Shown piece after piece: positions 7,358-17,813 of a DNA stretch of 64,000 bases. Location: the NCBI GenBank assembly GCA_900100595.1, contig FMUA01000005.1, forward strand, positions 62,001 through 126,000. The letters are read 5' to 3'. Source of the stretch: Ruminococcaceae bacterium P7 (GTDB lineage: Bacteria; Bacillota; Clostridia; Oscillospirales; Acutalibacteraceae). The notes under the pieces were generated by a model. That model worked only from the letters and a program-made list of their open reading frames with translations. It was not told the origin of the DNA and did not search any database. Numbering within the stretch: position 1 is the first letter of the stretch; every line of letters begins with the position of its first letter. Position numbers and translations under genes: made by a program.

Positions 7358-7774
7358 CTAACGGACACGCGCTTTGCTCACATCCATGCTGTAAATCAGA
7401 TGATCCTTGGTAACCATTGTAATCGATACATTGGGGGCGAATTGGTTAAACATCACCAGAAAGCTCTGGTTTCCGCCGTCGTGCATCCCTGTTACAATGC
7501 GGTTGACGTTGTTTTCGTTGACGAACTGCGCTGCTGCCGCGGGGGCATATGCGCTGAAAATAACGGTCATGTCCGCTCCGTTATCTTTGGCAATCATGTT
7601 GAGATATTCCAGCTTGTCGGATGCGGCGGAATAGTCTGCCATGGGCGGTAATACGGTGAGTACTCTCAGCTCACACTCTTGGTCTGCGGCGATCGCCGCT
7701 GCTGTTTCAATGATTCTGTCACAGTCATACTGACCTGTGACACAGGCGAGGATGGACGGCTTGTTGCTGTACAT
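7358..7774 (-). CDS. Universal-stress-protein-like protein
   Basis: A 138-residue cytoplasmic protein with the Usp-type alpha/beta fold: SILACVTGQYDCDRIIETAA (strand-helix), LRVLTVLPP, then MTVIFSAYAPAAAAQFV and NRIVTGMHDGG. This resembles the stand-alone Usp domain that also occurs in KdpD-type sensors. The open frame extends to 7927, but ATG 7774 follows a perfect AAAGGAGGTG and is the likely start. The classical G-2x-G-9x-G nucleotide loop is not obvious, so ATP binding is uncertain. It is probably a stress or redox accessory protein and is transcribed alone. Confidence 0.7.
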   Translation of the reverse strand: MYSNKPSILACVTGQYDCDRIIETAAAIAADQECELRVLTVLPPMADYSAASDKLEYLNMIAKDNGADMTVIFSAYAPAAAAQFVNENNVNRIVTGMHDGGNQSFLVMFNQFAPNVSITMVTKDHLIYSMDVSKARVR

Positions 7775-7979
7775 CTTAGCACCTCCTTTCTTTACTGTGA
7801 CTATATCATACACCCCGATTATGTTGGAAATATATTGTGTTTGTGAAGTATAGGTGAATTTTTGTGTTTTTGAGAAAATCTTTTTCAAAAATCGCTTGTG
7901 AGCATATGAGAGTAAAAATGAGTACAAACGAGAATAAAAGAGATTTTACCAAGCTAAATTAAAAATTTTCAAAAAAGTG

Positions 7980-8008
7980 TTGACAAGCGCCAAAATCCGC
8001 GTTATAAT
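7980..8008 (+). promoter_or_regulatory. Consensus SigA promoter of rplM-rpsI
   Basis: Perfect TTGACA (7980-7985), a 17-base spacer and perfect TATAAT (8003-8008), as expected for a ribosomal-protein operon. Confidence 0.92.
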
Positions 8009-8041
8009 CAGTAAGCACTAAAGAATTAGGAGGAAAAAACT

Positions 8042-8470
8042 ATGTCAACATATTTAGCCAAGACCGGCGAAGTTGAACGCAGCTGGTATGTCATCGACGC
8101 GGCAGGCAAGCCCCTCGGCAGAGTCGCGGCGCAGGCGGCAGTGCTCCTCAGAGGCAAGCACAAGCCCACCTTTACTCCCCACGTAGACTGCGGCGACCAC
8201 GTAATCATCATCAACTGCAAGAGCGCGGTGCTCACAGGCAAAAAGCTCACTCAGAAGAAGTGGCAGCGTCACACAGGCTATATCGGCCACCTCAAGGAAA
8301 CACGCTACGATACCCTCATGGCGACCAAGCCCACCAAGGCGATGGAGCTCGCTGTTAAGGGTATGCTTCCCAAGAATACTCTCGGCAGAAACGCGCTTCT
8401 CAGACTCAGACTCTTTGAGGGTGCGGAACACAATCATCAGGCTCAGAAGCCCGAGACTCTTGAAGCTTAA
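8042..8470 (+). CDS. rplM: 50S ribosomal protein L13
   Basis: 142 residues, the usual length. An early 23S rRNA-binding protein of the large subunit. Recognisable segments are [15 protein letters not shown] near the N-terminus, [21 protein letters not shown] and the family signature [14 protein letters not shown] near residue 105. SD AGGAGG precedes ATG 8042. It is followed 17 bases later by rpsI, the normal pairing. Confidence 0.97.
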   Translation: MSTYLAKTGEVERSWYVIDAAGKPLGRVAAQAAVLLRGKHKPTFTPHVDCGDHVIIINCKSAVLTGKKLTQKKWQRHTGYIGHLKETRYDTLMATKPTKAMELAVKGMLPKNTLGRNALLRLRLFEGAEHNHQAQKPETLEA

Positions 8471-8487
8471 GAAGGAGGCATAACAGA

Positions 8488-8889
8488 ATGTACGATAAGA
8501 CACCTTATTTCTACGGCACAGGCAGAAGAAAAAGCTCTGTTGCCCGCGTAAGACTGTATCAGGGCACAGGCAAAATCACCATCAATGACCGCGACATCGA
8601 CGATTATTTCGGTCTTGAGACTCTCAAGCTCATCGTAAGACAGCCTCTTGCTCTCACCGAGACCGACGAGAAGTTCGACGTAGTCTGCAGAGTTGCAGGC
8701 GGCGGCGTAACCGGTCAGGCGGGTGCGATCCGTCACGGCATTGCCAGAGCGCTTCTCCAGTACGACACCGAGAACCTCCGCGGCAAGCTCAAGAAGGCAG
8801 GCTTCCTCACTCGTGACCCGAGAATGAAAGAGCGTAAGAAGTACGGTCTCAAAGCAGCCCGTCGTGCGCCTCAGTTCTCAAAGAGATAA
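8488..8889 (+). CDS. rpsI: 30S ribosomal protein S9
   Basis: 133 residues, with the family start [18 protein letters not shown], the [20 protein letters not shown] signature in the middle and the highly basic C-terminus [14 protein letters not shown] that reaches the ribosomal P-site tRNA. SD AAGGAGG. Second gene of the rplM-rpsI operon, closed by a terminator. Confidence 0.97.
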   Translation: MYDKTPYFYGTGRRKSSVARVRLYQGTGKITINDRDIDDYFGLETLKLIVRQPLALTETDEKFDVVCRVAGGGVTGQAGAIRHGIARALLQYDTENLRGKLKKAGFLTRDPRMKERKKYGLKAARRAPQFSKR

Positions 8890-8909
8890 CAATATACTTG
8901 TCTCTTTAT

Positions 8910-8939
8910 CAAGGCTTCCTGTTATGGGAAGCCTTGTTT
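8910..8939 (+). terminator. Terminator of rplM-rpsI
   Basis: CAAGGCTTCC (8910-8919) pairs perfectly with GGAAGCCTTG (8927-8936), followed by TTTC. The T-tract is short but the stem is strong. Confidence 0.75.
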
Positions 8940-9025
8940 CTTTATGACCGCTGAGGCGTCCTGCTGATTATTCATTCATATCTCCGATATATATTCAGAA
9001 AAAACGGATAAATTTTTGAAATGTA

Positions 9026-9054
9026 TTGCACGTCCGGAATAATAGTGTTATAAT
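9026..9054 (+). promoter_or_regulatory. SigA promoter of the glycosyltransferase gene
   Basis: TTGCAC (9026-9031), a 17-base spacer and perfect TATAAT (9049-9054). A 125-base leader containing a possible mini-ORF follows. Confidence 0.72.
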
Positions 9055-9152
9055 TAACTGTTAGAATGTCATAGAAACGTGATTCGTTTACAATCGACCG
9101 AGCTTTTCTTGGGATAATGCAGCTATCATGCAGGCGTGATAGGAGCAAAAAC

Positions 9153-9179
9153 ATGATTGAAAAAATATGTAATGGATGA
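9153..9179 (+). CDS. Candidate 8-codon leader peptide (MIEKICNG)
   Basis: ATG 9153 follows a good SD (TAGGAG), and its TGA ends one base before the glycosyltransferase start at 9180. The downstream gene itself has no clear SD, so the mini-ORF may load ribosomes for it by coupling. It could equally be chance. Confidence 0.3.
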   Translation: MIEKICNG

Positions 9180-10454
9180 ATGACTATGCCAAAAATAGCG
9201 TTTTTTATTGAATTGAAGAACAATCAAGCAACTATTGAAGGCGCTGACCTGAATATCGGAAACCCCGGTGTGGGAGGAACACAATACTTATTCCTTCTTA
9301 CCGTGAAGGTTTTGAACAGTATCTATGGTGAGGACTATTCCGTTTTGCTGACGAATACCCGCTTTTCAAATTCCGATCCCGGCTTGCATACGGATTATTC
9401 GGAAAATGTGAAGGAGGCAATTCAATACTGCGAGCGTCATCAGATAAACAATCTGGTGCTCAACGCTAACGAAGCCGACAGGGTGGACGCAAAAGTATTT
9501 GATACACGCGTCAGGATCATGCTGTGGGCGCATAATACATTAAACGCGAAAAGGCAGAAGATTGCCGCCGAAACAAAAAGTATTCGATGGGTCGTTTGCG
9601 TGAGCAAGTCCCAATATTTGAATATGTCCGACACGCCCTGCTTCGGCAAATGTACCTATATCAACAATGTGATACCATCCTATTTCTTTGAGCAGGCAAC
9701 ATTGTCAGATTATTCGGAACAAAAAGTCGCTTATGTCGGAAGCCTGATGCCTCAGAAGGGAGCGCACAATCTTCTCGAAATATGGAAATATGTGGAGGAA
9801 AAGCTTCCTCACGCGCAGCTCTATATTTTCGGCGGTGCGAATGTCTGGAATGCCAACGCAAAGCTGGGAAGCGGAGGTTATGCCGACCCGTTCTATGAGC
9901 GAGTGCTCCAAAAACGTCTCAAAAAATTGAGCCATCCCGAGAATATCCATTTTATGGGTGCGAAAGGATGGGACTTTATTGACTCCTTTATCCCGACATT
10001 CAGACTCGGGATCGTGAACCCGTCGCATTACAGGAGAGATGAGACGTTTTGCCTGTCGGCGATAGAAATGGCGGCTCACGGGCTACCTGTTGTTTCAAGA
10101 CAGCGTCATGACGGATTAGCGACGACGGTGTTTCACAACAAGACAGGGTATCTGGAGAAAAATGACAAAGAAATCGCTGACCGTATCATCAGCATTGTTT
10201 CCGACCCTGAGAAAAGCAGAAAGATGGGTTTGGCAGGCCGCGAATACGCAGAAGCTTTTCTTGCCAAAACCGTAGTACCGAAGTGGCGGGAGCTGGCTGA
10301 AAATCAAGACGATGCGGAAAGCGCAAAGGGTATTGCGTTTTTCTCCAAAGATGCAGCGATGCTCAGAAGGGATTTCCTGTTAAAGATGGGATTCCTTTTT
10401 GAATCGGGAAAAACACTCGGTATATTGAAGAAAAAGCTGAAAGTCGGAAAATAA
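9180..10454 (+). CDS. GT4-like glycosyltransferase
   Basis: 424 residues with a GT-B fold, probably transferring a sugar from a nucleotide sugar during surface-glycan synthesis. The N-terminal half holds a GVGGTQY loop. The C-terminal Glycos_transf_1 domain includes VAYVGSLMPQKGAHNLLEIW (about 180-200), AQLYIFGGANVW, and a late E-rich loop, ETFCLSAIEMAAHGLPVV (about 285-302), which matches the nucleotide-binding EX7E region. No signal peptide, so it acts at the cytoplasmic face. Start ATG 9180 or 9186 is uncertain because no clear SD is present. AT-richer codons than its neighbours and a decayed partner gene downstream suggest an acquired glycan locus. Confidence 0.8.
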   Translation: MTMPKIAFFIELKNNQATIEGADLNIGNPGVGGTQYLFLLTVKVLNSIYGEDYSVLLTNTRFSNSDPGLHTDYSENVKEAIQYCERHQINNLVLNANEADRVDAKVFDTRVRIMLWAHNTLNAKRQKIAAETKSIRWVVCVSKSQYLNMSDTPCFGKCTYINNVIPSYFFEQATLSDYSEQKVAYVGSLMPQKGAHNLLEIWKYVEEKLPHAQLYIFGGANVWNANAKLGSGGYADPFYERVLQKRLKKLSHPENIHFMGAKGWDFIDSFIPTFRLGIVNPSHYRRDETFCLSAIEMAAHGLPVVSRQRHDGLATTVFHNKTGYLEKNDKEIADRIISIVSDPEKSRKMGLAGREYAEAFLAKTVVPKWRELAENQDDAESAKGIAFFSKDAAMLRRDFLLKMGFLFESGKTLGILKKKLKVGK

Positions 10455-10455
10455 T

Positions 10456-11196
10456 ATGGCCGCGTTGGAATGAGCAAAGAATGCACGGCAGGCTGTTCTG
10501 CGACGGTTCCGTGAATAATACTACCATTATACGGAAGAACAATTTGCGGCGGAATTGTCAAAGTGGTTTCAGAAAAATTTAGGATATCCTCTGAATCTTG
10601 ATAATCCCCAGACGTTCAATCAAAAGATTCAATGGCTGAAGCTGTATGATTCAACTCCCGAAAAAGCGCGTCTGGCTGACAAGCTGAAAGTCAGAGAGTG
10701 GATCGAGGAGACGATCGGCTGACAGTATCTCATTCCCATCATCGGAGATGGATACAAAACCTTTGAGGAAATTGATTTTTCAAGCCTTCCCGATCGATTC
10801 GTGTTAAAAACCAACCATGCATCCGGCACCAACGTCATTGTCAAGGATAAGAACGCGCTCAACATGGCGGAGACAAGACTCAAATTTCACAAATGGCTGA
10901 AAACCAATTATGCGTTTAAGATGGGTTTTGAGCTCCAGTACGGAATGATACCGCCGCGTATCATTTGCGAGCAGTATATGGGCAACAGCTTGAATGACTA
11001 CAAGTTCTTCTGCTTCGGCGGAAATCCGGAGTTTATCCAGGTAGACGTCGGCAGATATTCCAATCACTGCAGAAACACGTATGATTTTCAATGGAACGAA
11101 TTGCCGTTTGTTATCGACCGGTTTGACAGAGTCAAGCTGCCAAACAATACCGGCAAGGCGTCAGCCTTACCCCAATTCATTTGCGCATCCAAATGA
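10456..11196 (+). pseudogene. TupA-like ATP-grasp protein, broken by stops
   Basis: One frame from ATG 10456 to TGA 11196 reads as a TupA-like ATP-grasp protein (YPLNLDNPQTFNQKIQWLKL; FVLKTNHASGTNVIVKDK; IICEQYMG; DYKFFCFGG). It is interrupted by TGA 10471, TAA 10516 and TGA 10720. The third stop falls within the phrase ending EETIG and resuming QYLIPIIGDG, where intact relatives read through. After residue RVKLPNN the usual final ATP-grasp segment is missing. Such enzymes attach amino acids or build cell-surface polymers and often neighbour glycosyltransferases, as here. A shorter product from GTG 10801 is possible but would lack the N-terminal third. Confidence 0.8.
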
Positions 11197-11243
11197 ATCG
11201 GTACTTCCTAAGCAAAAGAAAATCAGATACTCTCGATATGCTT

Positions 11244-11278
11244 CAAACCTTCCGTGAAAACGGGAGGTTTGTTTTTTT
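11244..11278 (+). terminator. Intrinsic terminator after the glycan locus
   Basis: AAACCTTCCGT pairs with ACGGGAGGTTT (one G-U pair) across a GAAA loop, followed by GTTTTTTT. Strong. Confidence 0.88.
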
Positions 11279-11364
11279 GCGCCAAGCAATACCGTCTTGA
11301 CATTTATGCCAATTTGCGGTATTATGTATGATGAATAATTATCGAAAAGAAAGAGGTGAGGAGA

Positions 11365-13041
11365 GTGTTTGATTTTTCGGTCATTATCGACGTCGGCGTT
11401 GTGGCGCTGCGTATTCTGATGCCGCTTTACGCGATTTTCATCGTCTATCAGCTCTATGCCGCCATGCGAAGAAGACGGCGTCCCGAAAAACCGCTTGTCA
11501 CGCTGATGAACACTCGCACCTTTGAGAAAATTCCCGTTCTGTTCTGGGAAAATTCCATCGGCAGAAAGAGATCCAACGACATCGTCGTCAATGACGCGGG
11601 CGTCAGCAAGGTTCACGCGGTGCTCATGCGCCGTGACGAGGGCTGGCTGATCAACGATACCGAAAGCGTCCACGGCACCTTTGTCAATGGCAGAAAGGTC
11701 AAGGAAAGGACGCAGGTACTGATCAACGACATCATCCGCGTCGGCAATTCCGAGTTCCAGTTCCTCCGCGGCGACGAGTATGACGAGGCGCTCGAGTCGA
11801 AGTGGTTCTTCAAGGACCCCGGCAACAAGCCTGCCGTCAAGTCGTGGAAGCTCATGCTGATGATCACCCTCTTCCACTTTTTTATGACCGTCGAGGCGAT
11901 CTACTGGAACGACGGCAAAAACCTTATCAATCCCCTGATGCTCTTCGGCGCGCTTGTCGCGGTCGAGTGGGGACTGTTCTGTATCAGCTATTTCGCGCTG
12001 CGCCGCGCTACCTTTGAGCTGGAGGCGCTCGCGCTCTTTCTCTCGGGAATCGGCACGATACTGCTTGCCCGACAATATGAGCATTCCGCCTATATGCAGC
12101 TCATTTCCACCGTCGTCGGCTTTTTGCTGTTCTGCATCATCATCAAGCTGATCCAGAACCCCGACACCATCTATAAAATACGCATTCCCCTGATGATAGC
12201 CGCGGTCGGTCTGCTCGCGGTGAGCATCGTGTTCGGTAAGGTCACCAACGGCGCTGCGAACTGGATCTATATCGGTCCGCTGTCCTTCCAGCCCTCCGAG
12301 CTGGTCAAGGTTATCTATATCTTAATCGGCGCGGGTGCGCTCGATAAGTTGAACACGAAAAAGGATCTGTTCATCTTCATCGGCTTTTCCGTCGTCTGCG
12401 TAGGTCTGCTCGCTATCATGCGCGACCTCGGTACAGCGCTGATTTTCTTCATTACCTTCCTCTTGATCGCGTTCATGCGTTCGGGAGACTTTAAAACGAT
12501 CATCCTCGCGGTCGCGGCGGCAGTGTTCGGCGCTGTCTTGGCGATCCGATTCATGCCCTATGTCGCCGACCGCTTCAAGGCGTATCGCCATGTGTGGGAG
12601 TACGCGCAGGCGGAGGGCTATCAGCAGGTGCATGTGCTGACCTTTATCGCCAGCGGCGGATTGTTCGGCGTCGGCGTCGGCAACGGCTTCCTTAAGCAGG
12701 TCGCCGCCTCGGAAAGCGACCTCGTATTCGGTCTGGTTGCCGAGGAAATGGGCATCATCGTGGCGATTACCCTCGCTCTGGCGGTTGCCTTATTGGTCGT
12801 TTACGGATGCGCAATCACCACGCGCAGCCGCAGCACCTTCTATTCCATTTCCGCATGCTGCGCGGCAGGACTGCTGGTGGTGCAGCTCACGCTCAACATC
12901 TTCGGCGCGACCGATCTGCTGCCCCTCACGGGCGTTACCTTCCCGTTTATCAGCGCGGGCGGCTCGAGTATCATCGGCTGCTGGGGTCTGATCGCCTTCA
13001 TCAAGGCGGCTGACGAAAGAACCTATTCTCTCAAACGATAA
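11365..13041 (+). CDS. FtsW/RodA/SpoVE-family glycosyltransferase with N-terminal FHA domain
   Basis: About 558 residues. One N-terminal membrane segment (near 5-25), then a cytoplasmic FHA domain (about 45-115) with IGRKRSNDIVV, GVSKVHAVLMRR and VHGTFVNGRKV. About ten membrane segments of a SEDS peptidoglycan polymerase follow. SEDS signatures include NWIYIGPLSFQPSELVKV, MRDLGTALIFF, FIASGGLFGVGVGNG and the final FPFISAGGSSI. It polymerises lipid II with a partner PBP, which is the next gene 27 bases downstream. The FHA domain would read phosphothreonine, implying control by a Ser/Thr kinase. GTG 11365 has the better SD spacing (GAGGTG); GTG 11356 is the alternative. Confidence 0.92.
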   Translation: MFDFSVIIDVGVVALRILMPLYAIFIVYQLYAAMRRRRRPEKPLVTLMNTRTFEKIPVLFWENSIGRKRSNDIVVNDAGVSKVHAVLMRRDEGWLINDTESVHGTFVNGRKVKERTQVLINDIIRVGNSEFQFLRGDEYDEALESKWFFKDPGNKPAVKSWKLMLMITLFHFFMTVEAIYWNDGKNLINPLMLFGALVAVEWGLFCISYFALRRATFELEALALFLSGIGTILLARQYEHSAYMQLISTVVGFLLFCIIIKLIQNPDTIYKIRIPLMIAAVGLLAVSIVFGKVTNGAANWIYIGPLSFQPSELVKVIYILIGAGALDKLNTKKDLFIFIGFSVVCVGLLAIMRDLGTALIFFITFLLIAFMRSGDFKTIILAVAAAVFGAVLAIRFMPYVADRFKAYRHVWEYAQAEGYQQVHVLTFIASGGLFGVGVGNGFLKQVAASESDLVFGLVAEEMGIIVAITLALAVALLVVYGCAITTRSRSTFYSISACCAAGLLVVQLTLNIFGATDLLPLTGVTFPFISAGGSSIIGCWGLIAFIKAADERTYSLKR

Positions 13042-13068
13042 CGATTCCTCTCCGAATGAGGTGACTCT

Positions 13069-14442
13069 ATGAAACGTGTGCTGAAACGCAGCTTTCTGAT
13101 TCTTTTCTTTACTATATTATTTATCGGCGGCGCGGCGTTCTTCTGCGTCGAGCTGGTTCTGAACGCCGACGACTGGGCGAACCAGCCGTATAACGCCCAT
13201 ATCTCGGGCAACGGCGGTCTGGAACAGGCAGGCGCGATTTATGACCGCAACGGCGCCGCTCTCGCAAAGACGAACGGCAGCGAGCGTACCTATCACGAAA
13301 ACTACAGCGTCCGCACAGGTCTGCTCCATACCGTGGGCGACAACAGCCTCAACATCTCGACGGCTGTGCAGAGCAAGTACCGCTCCCAGCTCACGGGCTA
13401 CAGCCTGATCTGGGGTCTGAACATGCCCCAGAGCCTGCGCGCGTCGCACGACCTCACGATGACGGTCGATTCCTCCGCGTGCGGCGATACCTACGATGCG
13501 CTCAGCGCCAACGGCAGCTCAGGCGCGTGCGTGGTTTACAATTACAAAACAGGCGAGGTGCTCTGCTCGGTCAGCACGAAGTCCTATGACCCGCAGGATC
13601 CTCCCGAAATCAACGAGGACAACGAGAGTGAGTACGAGGGCGTTTATCTCGACCATGTGCTCTCCTCATCCTATACACCCGGCTCGATTTTCAAGCTTGT
13701 CACCGCAGCAGCGGCGATCGAGTATATCCCCGATATCTTCGAGAGAAGCTGGTACTGCGGCGGTCACGAGGACATCGGCGGCAACGACGTGAGCTGCGTC
13801 GACGGCGAAGCGCACGGCTATCTGGATTTTCAGGGCGCGCTGACGCAGTCCTGCAATATCGTGTTCGCAGAGCTGGCGGTTGAGATCGGCGCAGAGCGCA
13901 TGACCGCGACTGCCAACAAAATGGGTATCAACATGAGCTTCGAGGTCGACGACGTCGAGACCGCAAAGGGCAACTACGACGTGTCGAAGGCTTCGACGAA
14001 CGAGCTGGCATGGTCGGGCGTCGGTCAGTATATCAATAAGACCAACCCGATGCAGATGGCGATCATCTGCGGCGCGATTGCCAACGGCGGCAACTCCACC
14101 ACGCCGACCTACATTAAGAACGGCACCGAGGACTTGCTCAAGATGATCGGCGTCAACAGCAAAAAGAGTCAGGAGCTTGTCAATCCGCAAACCGCCGCGA
14201 CACTCGCGTCCATCATGCCCGAATATTCCTTCGGCAGCCTGAACGTCAGGGCGAAAACGGGTACCGCCGAGGTCGGCGAGGACAAGCGCCCGAACGCGTG
14301 GATGGTCGGCTTCTCCACCGACGCCGACGCACCCTTAGCTTTTGCCTGCGTTGTGGAAAACGCGGGATTCGGTAACCGGTACGCACGTCCGGTCGCGGAA
14401 ATCGCGATGCAGAAATGCGCGCAGGCGCTCCGAGGCGGGTAA
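13069..14442 (+). CDS. Penicillin-binding protein transpeptidase (PBP2/FtsI class)
   Basis: 457 residues: one N-terminal membrane anchor (8-30), a short extracellular linker and a transpeptidase domain that crosslinks peptidoglycan outside the membrane. The catalytic motifs are complete: S-x-x-K as GSIFK (Ser206/Lys209), S-x-N as SCN (261-263) and KTG as AKTGTA (396-398). It starts at ATG 13069 behind GAGGTG. It is shorter than typical class B PBPs because the N-terminal pedestal is reduced, resembling the PbpA type that pairs with FHA-SEDS proteins in Gram-positives. Pairing with the preceding SEDS gene is the normal enzyme couple. Confidence 0.93.
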   Translation: MKRVLKRSFLILFFTILFIGGAAFFCVELVLNADDWANQPYNAHISGNGGLEQAGAIYDRNGAALAKTNGSERTYHENYSVRTGLLHTVGDNSLNISTAVQSKYRSQLTGYSLIWGLNMPQSLRASHDLTMTVDSSACGDTYDALSANGSSGACVVYNYKTGEVLCSVSTKSYDPQDPPEINEDNESEYEGVYLDHVLSSSYTPGSIFKLVTAAAAIEYIPDIFERSWYCGGHEDIGGNDVSCVDGEAHGYLDFQGALTQSCNIVFAELAVEIGAERMTATANKMGINMSFEVDDVETAKGNYDVSKASTNELAWSGVGQYINKTNPMQMAIICGAIANGGNSTTPTYIKNGTEDLLKMIGVNSKKSQELVNPQTAATLASIMPEYSFGSLNVRAKTGTAEVGEDKRPNAWMVGFSTDADAPLAFACVVENAGFGNRYARPVAEIAMQKCAQALRGG

Positions 14443-14457
14443 GCACCCGCTGTCAAT

Positions 14458-14626
14458 TCGCGGCACCGATGGCGCTTTCTTCGCGGACTATGGAACGGTG
14501 TGTCAGGCAATAACGCGTTTACGCGACAAACCTTTCCTTTAGAAATGGGATTGGTGAGATTCTGATGAACCTATCCCGCGAAAATGTGCACCAATCTCCA
14601 AAAAAAGCCTTAGAACGCGAAGCAAA
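14458..14626 (+). repeat. Dispersed repeat, copy C (complete form)
   Basis: Begins CGCGGCACCGATGGCGCTTT, then CTTCGCGGACTATGG (14479-14493), GCGTTTACGCGAC, AAACCTTTCC, AATGGGATTGGTGAGATT, CTGATGAACCTATCCCGCG, and ends CCTTAGAACGCGAAG (14608-14622). The two termini are inverted repeats matching at 12 of 15 positions. GGGATTGGT can pair with ACCTATCCC (eight of nine pairs), leaving a CTGATGA-containing loop. It fills most of the gap between the PBP gene and secA. Confidence 0.85.
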
Positions 14627-14648
14627 ATAGAAAGGAATTGAAAGGAAT

Positions 14649-17522
<2,874 letters not shown>

Positions 17523-17541
17523 CAGCAATCAAAGTGATGAT

Positions 17542-17579
17542 ACGGAAAGGTCGGCTTTAGGCTGACCTTTCCGTTTTTT
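17542..17579 (+). terminator. Intrinsic terminator of secA
   Basis: CGGAAAGGTC pairs with GACCTTTCCG, extended by a GGC/GCT arm, and is followed by TTTTTT. Confidence 0.9.
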
Positions 17580-17727
17580 GGTTTTTGTAAAATAACCCAA
17601 ACAGATTATTTGTGCTTATTAGACGAATCGTATACAAGCCGATTTTACAACATGCACAATAGAAAAGCGCAAATGCAAAAAATCCTGCGGGTTTTGGAGA
17701 AAAAATAGAAGCAATATCACTAAAATA

Positions 17728-17756
17728 TTGACTTTTTGGAAAATTGATGCTATATT
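17728..17756 (+). promoter_or_regulatory. SigA promoter of the surface-protein gene
   Basis: TTGACT (17728-17733), a 17-base spacer and TATATT (17751-17756). The leader contains a small GCCGT/ACGGC hairpin before the start codon. Confidence 0.75.
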
Positions 17757-17813
17757 TCTAATTGGAGCCGTCATGGTACGGCACAATCTTTGAGAAAAAG
17801 AGGGAGAATAATC

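Noticed and set aside
7340..7651. Plus-strand ORF preceded by AGGAGA units
   Set aside because: It overlaps the minus-strand Usp-like gene almost completely, and that gene has a clear fold and perfect SD. The apparent SD belongs to the tandem array.
11167..12084. Minus-strand ORF opposite the FHA-SEDS gene
   Set aside because: Arg/Asp/Val-rich shadow of the real gene with no start signals.
14540..14600. Hammerhead-ribozyme-like core (CTGATGA ... GAAA) in the dispersed repeats
   Set aside because: The spacing matches superficially, but in copies A and C CTGATGA lies in the loop of the GGGAT/ATCCC stem. No consistent stem II, stem III or cleavage-site partner is seen among copies. A covariance-model search would settle it.
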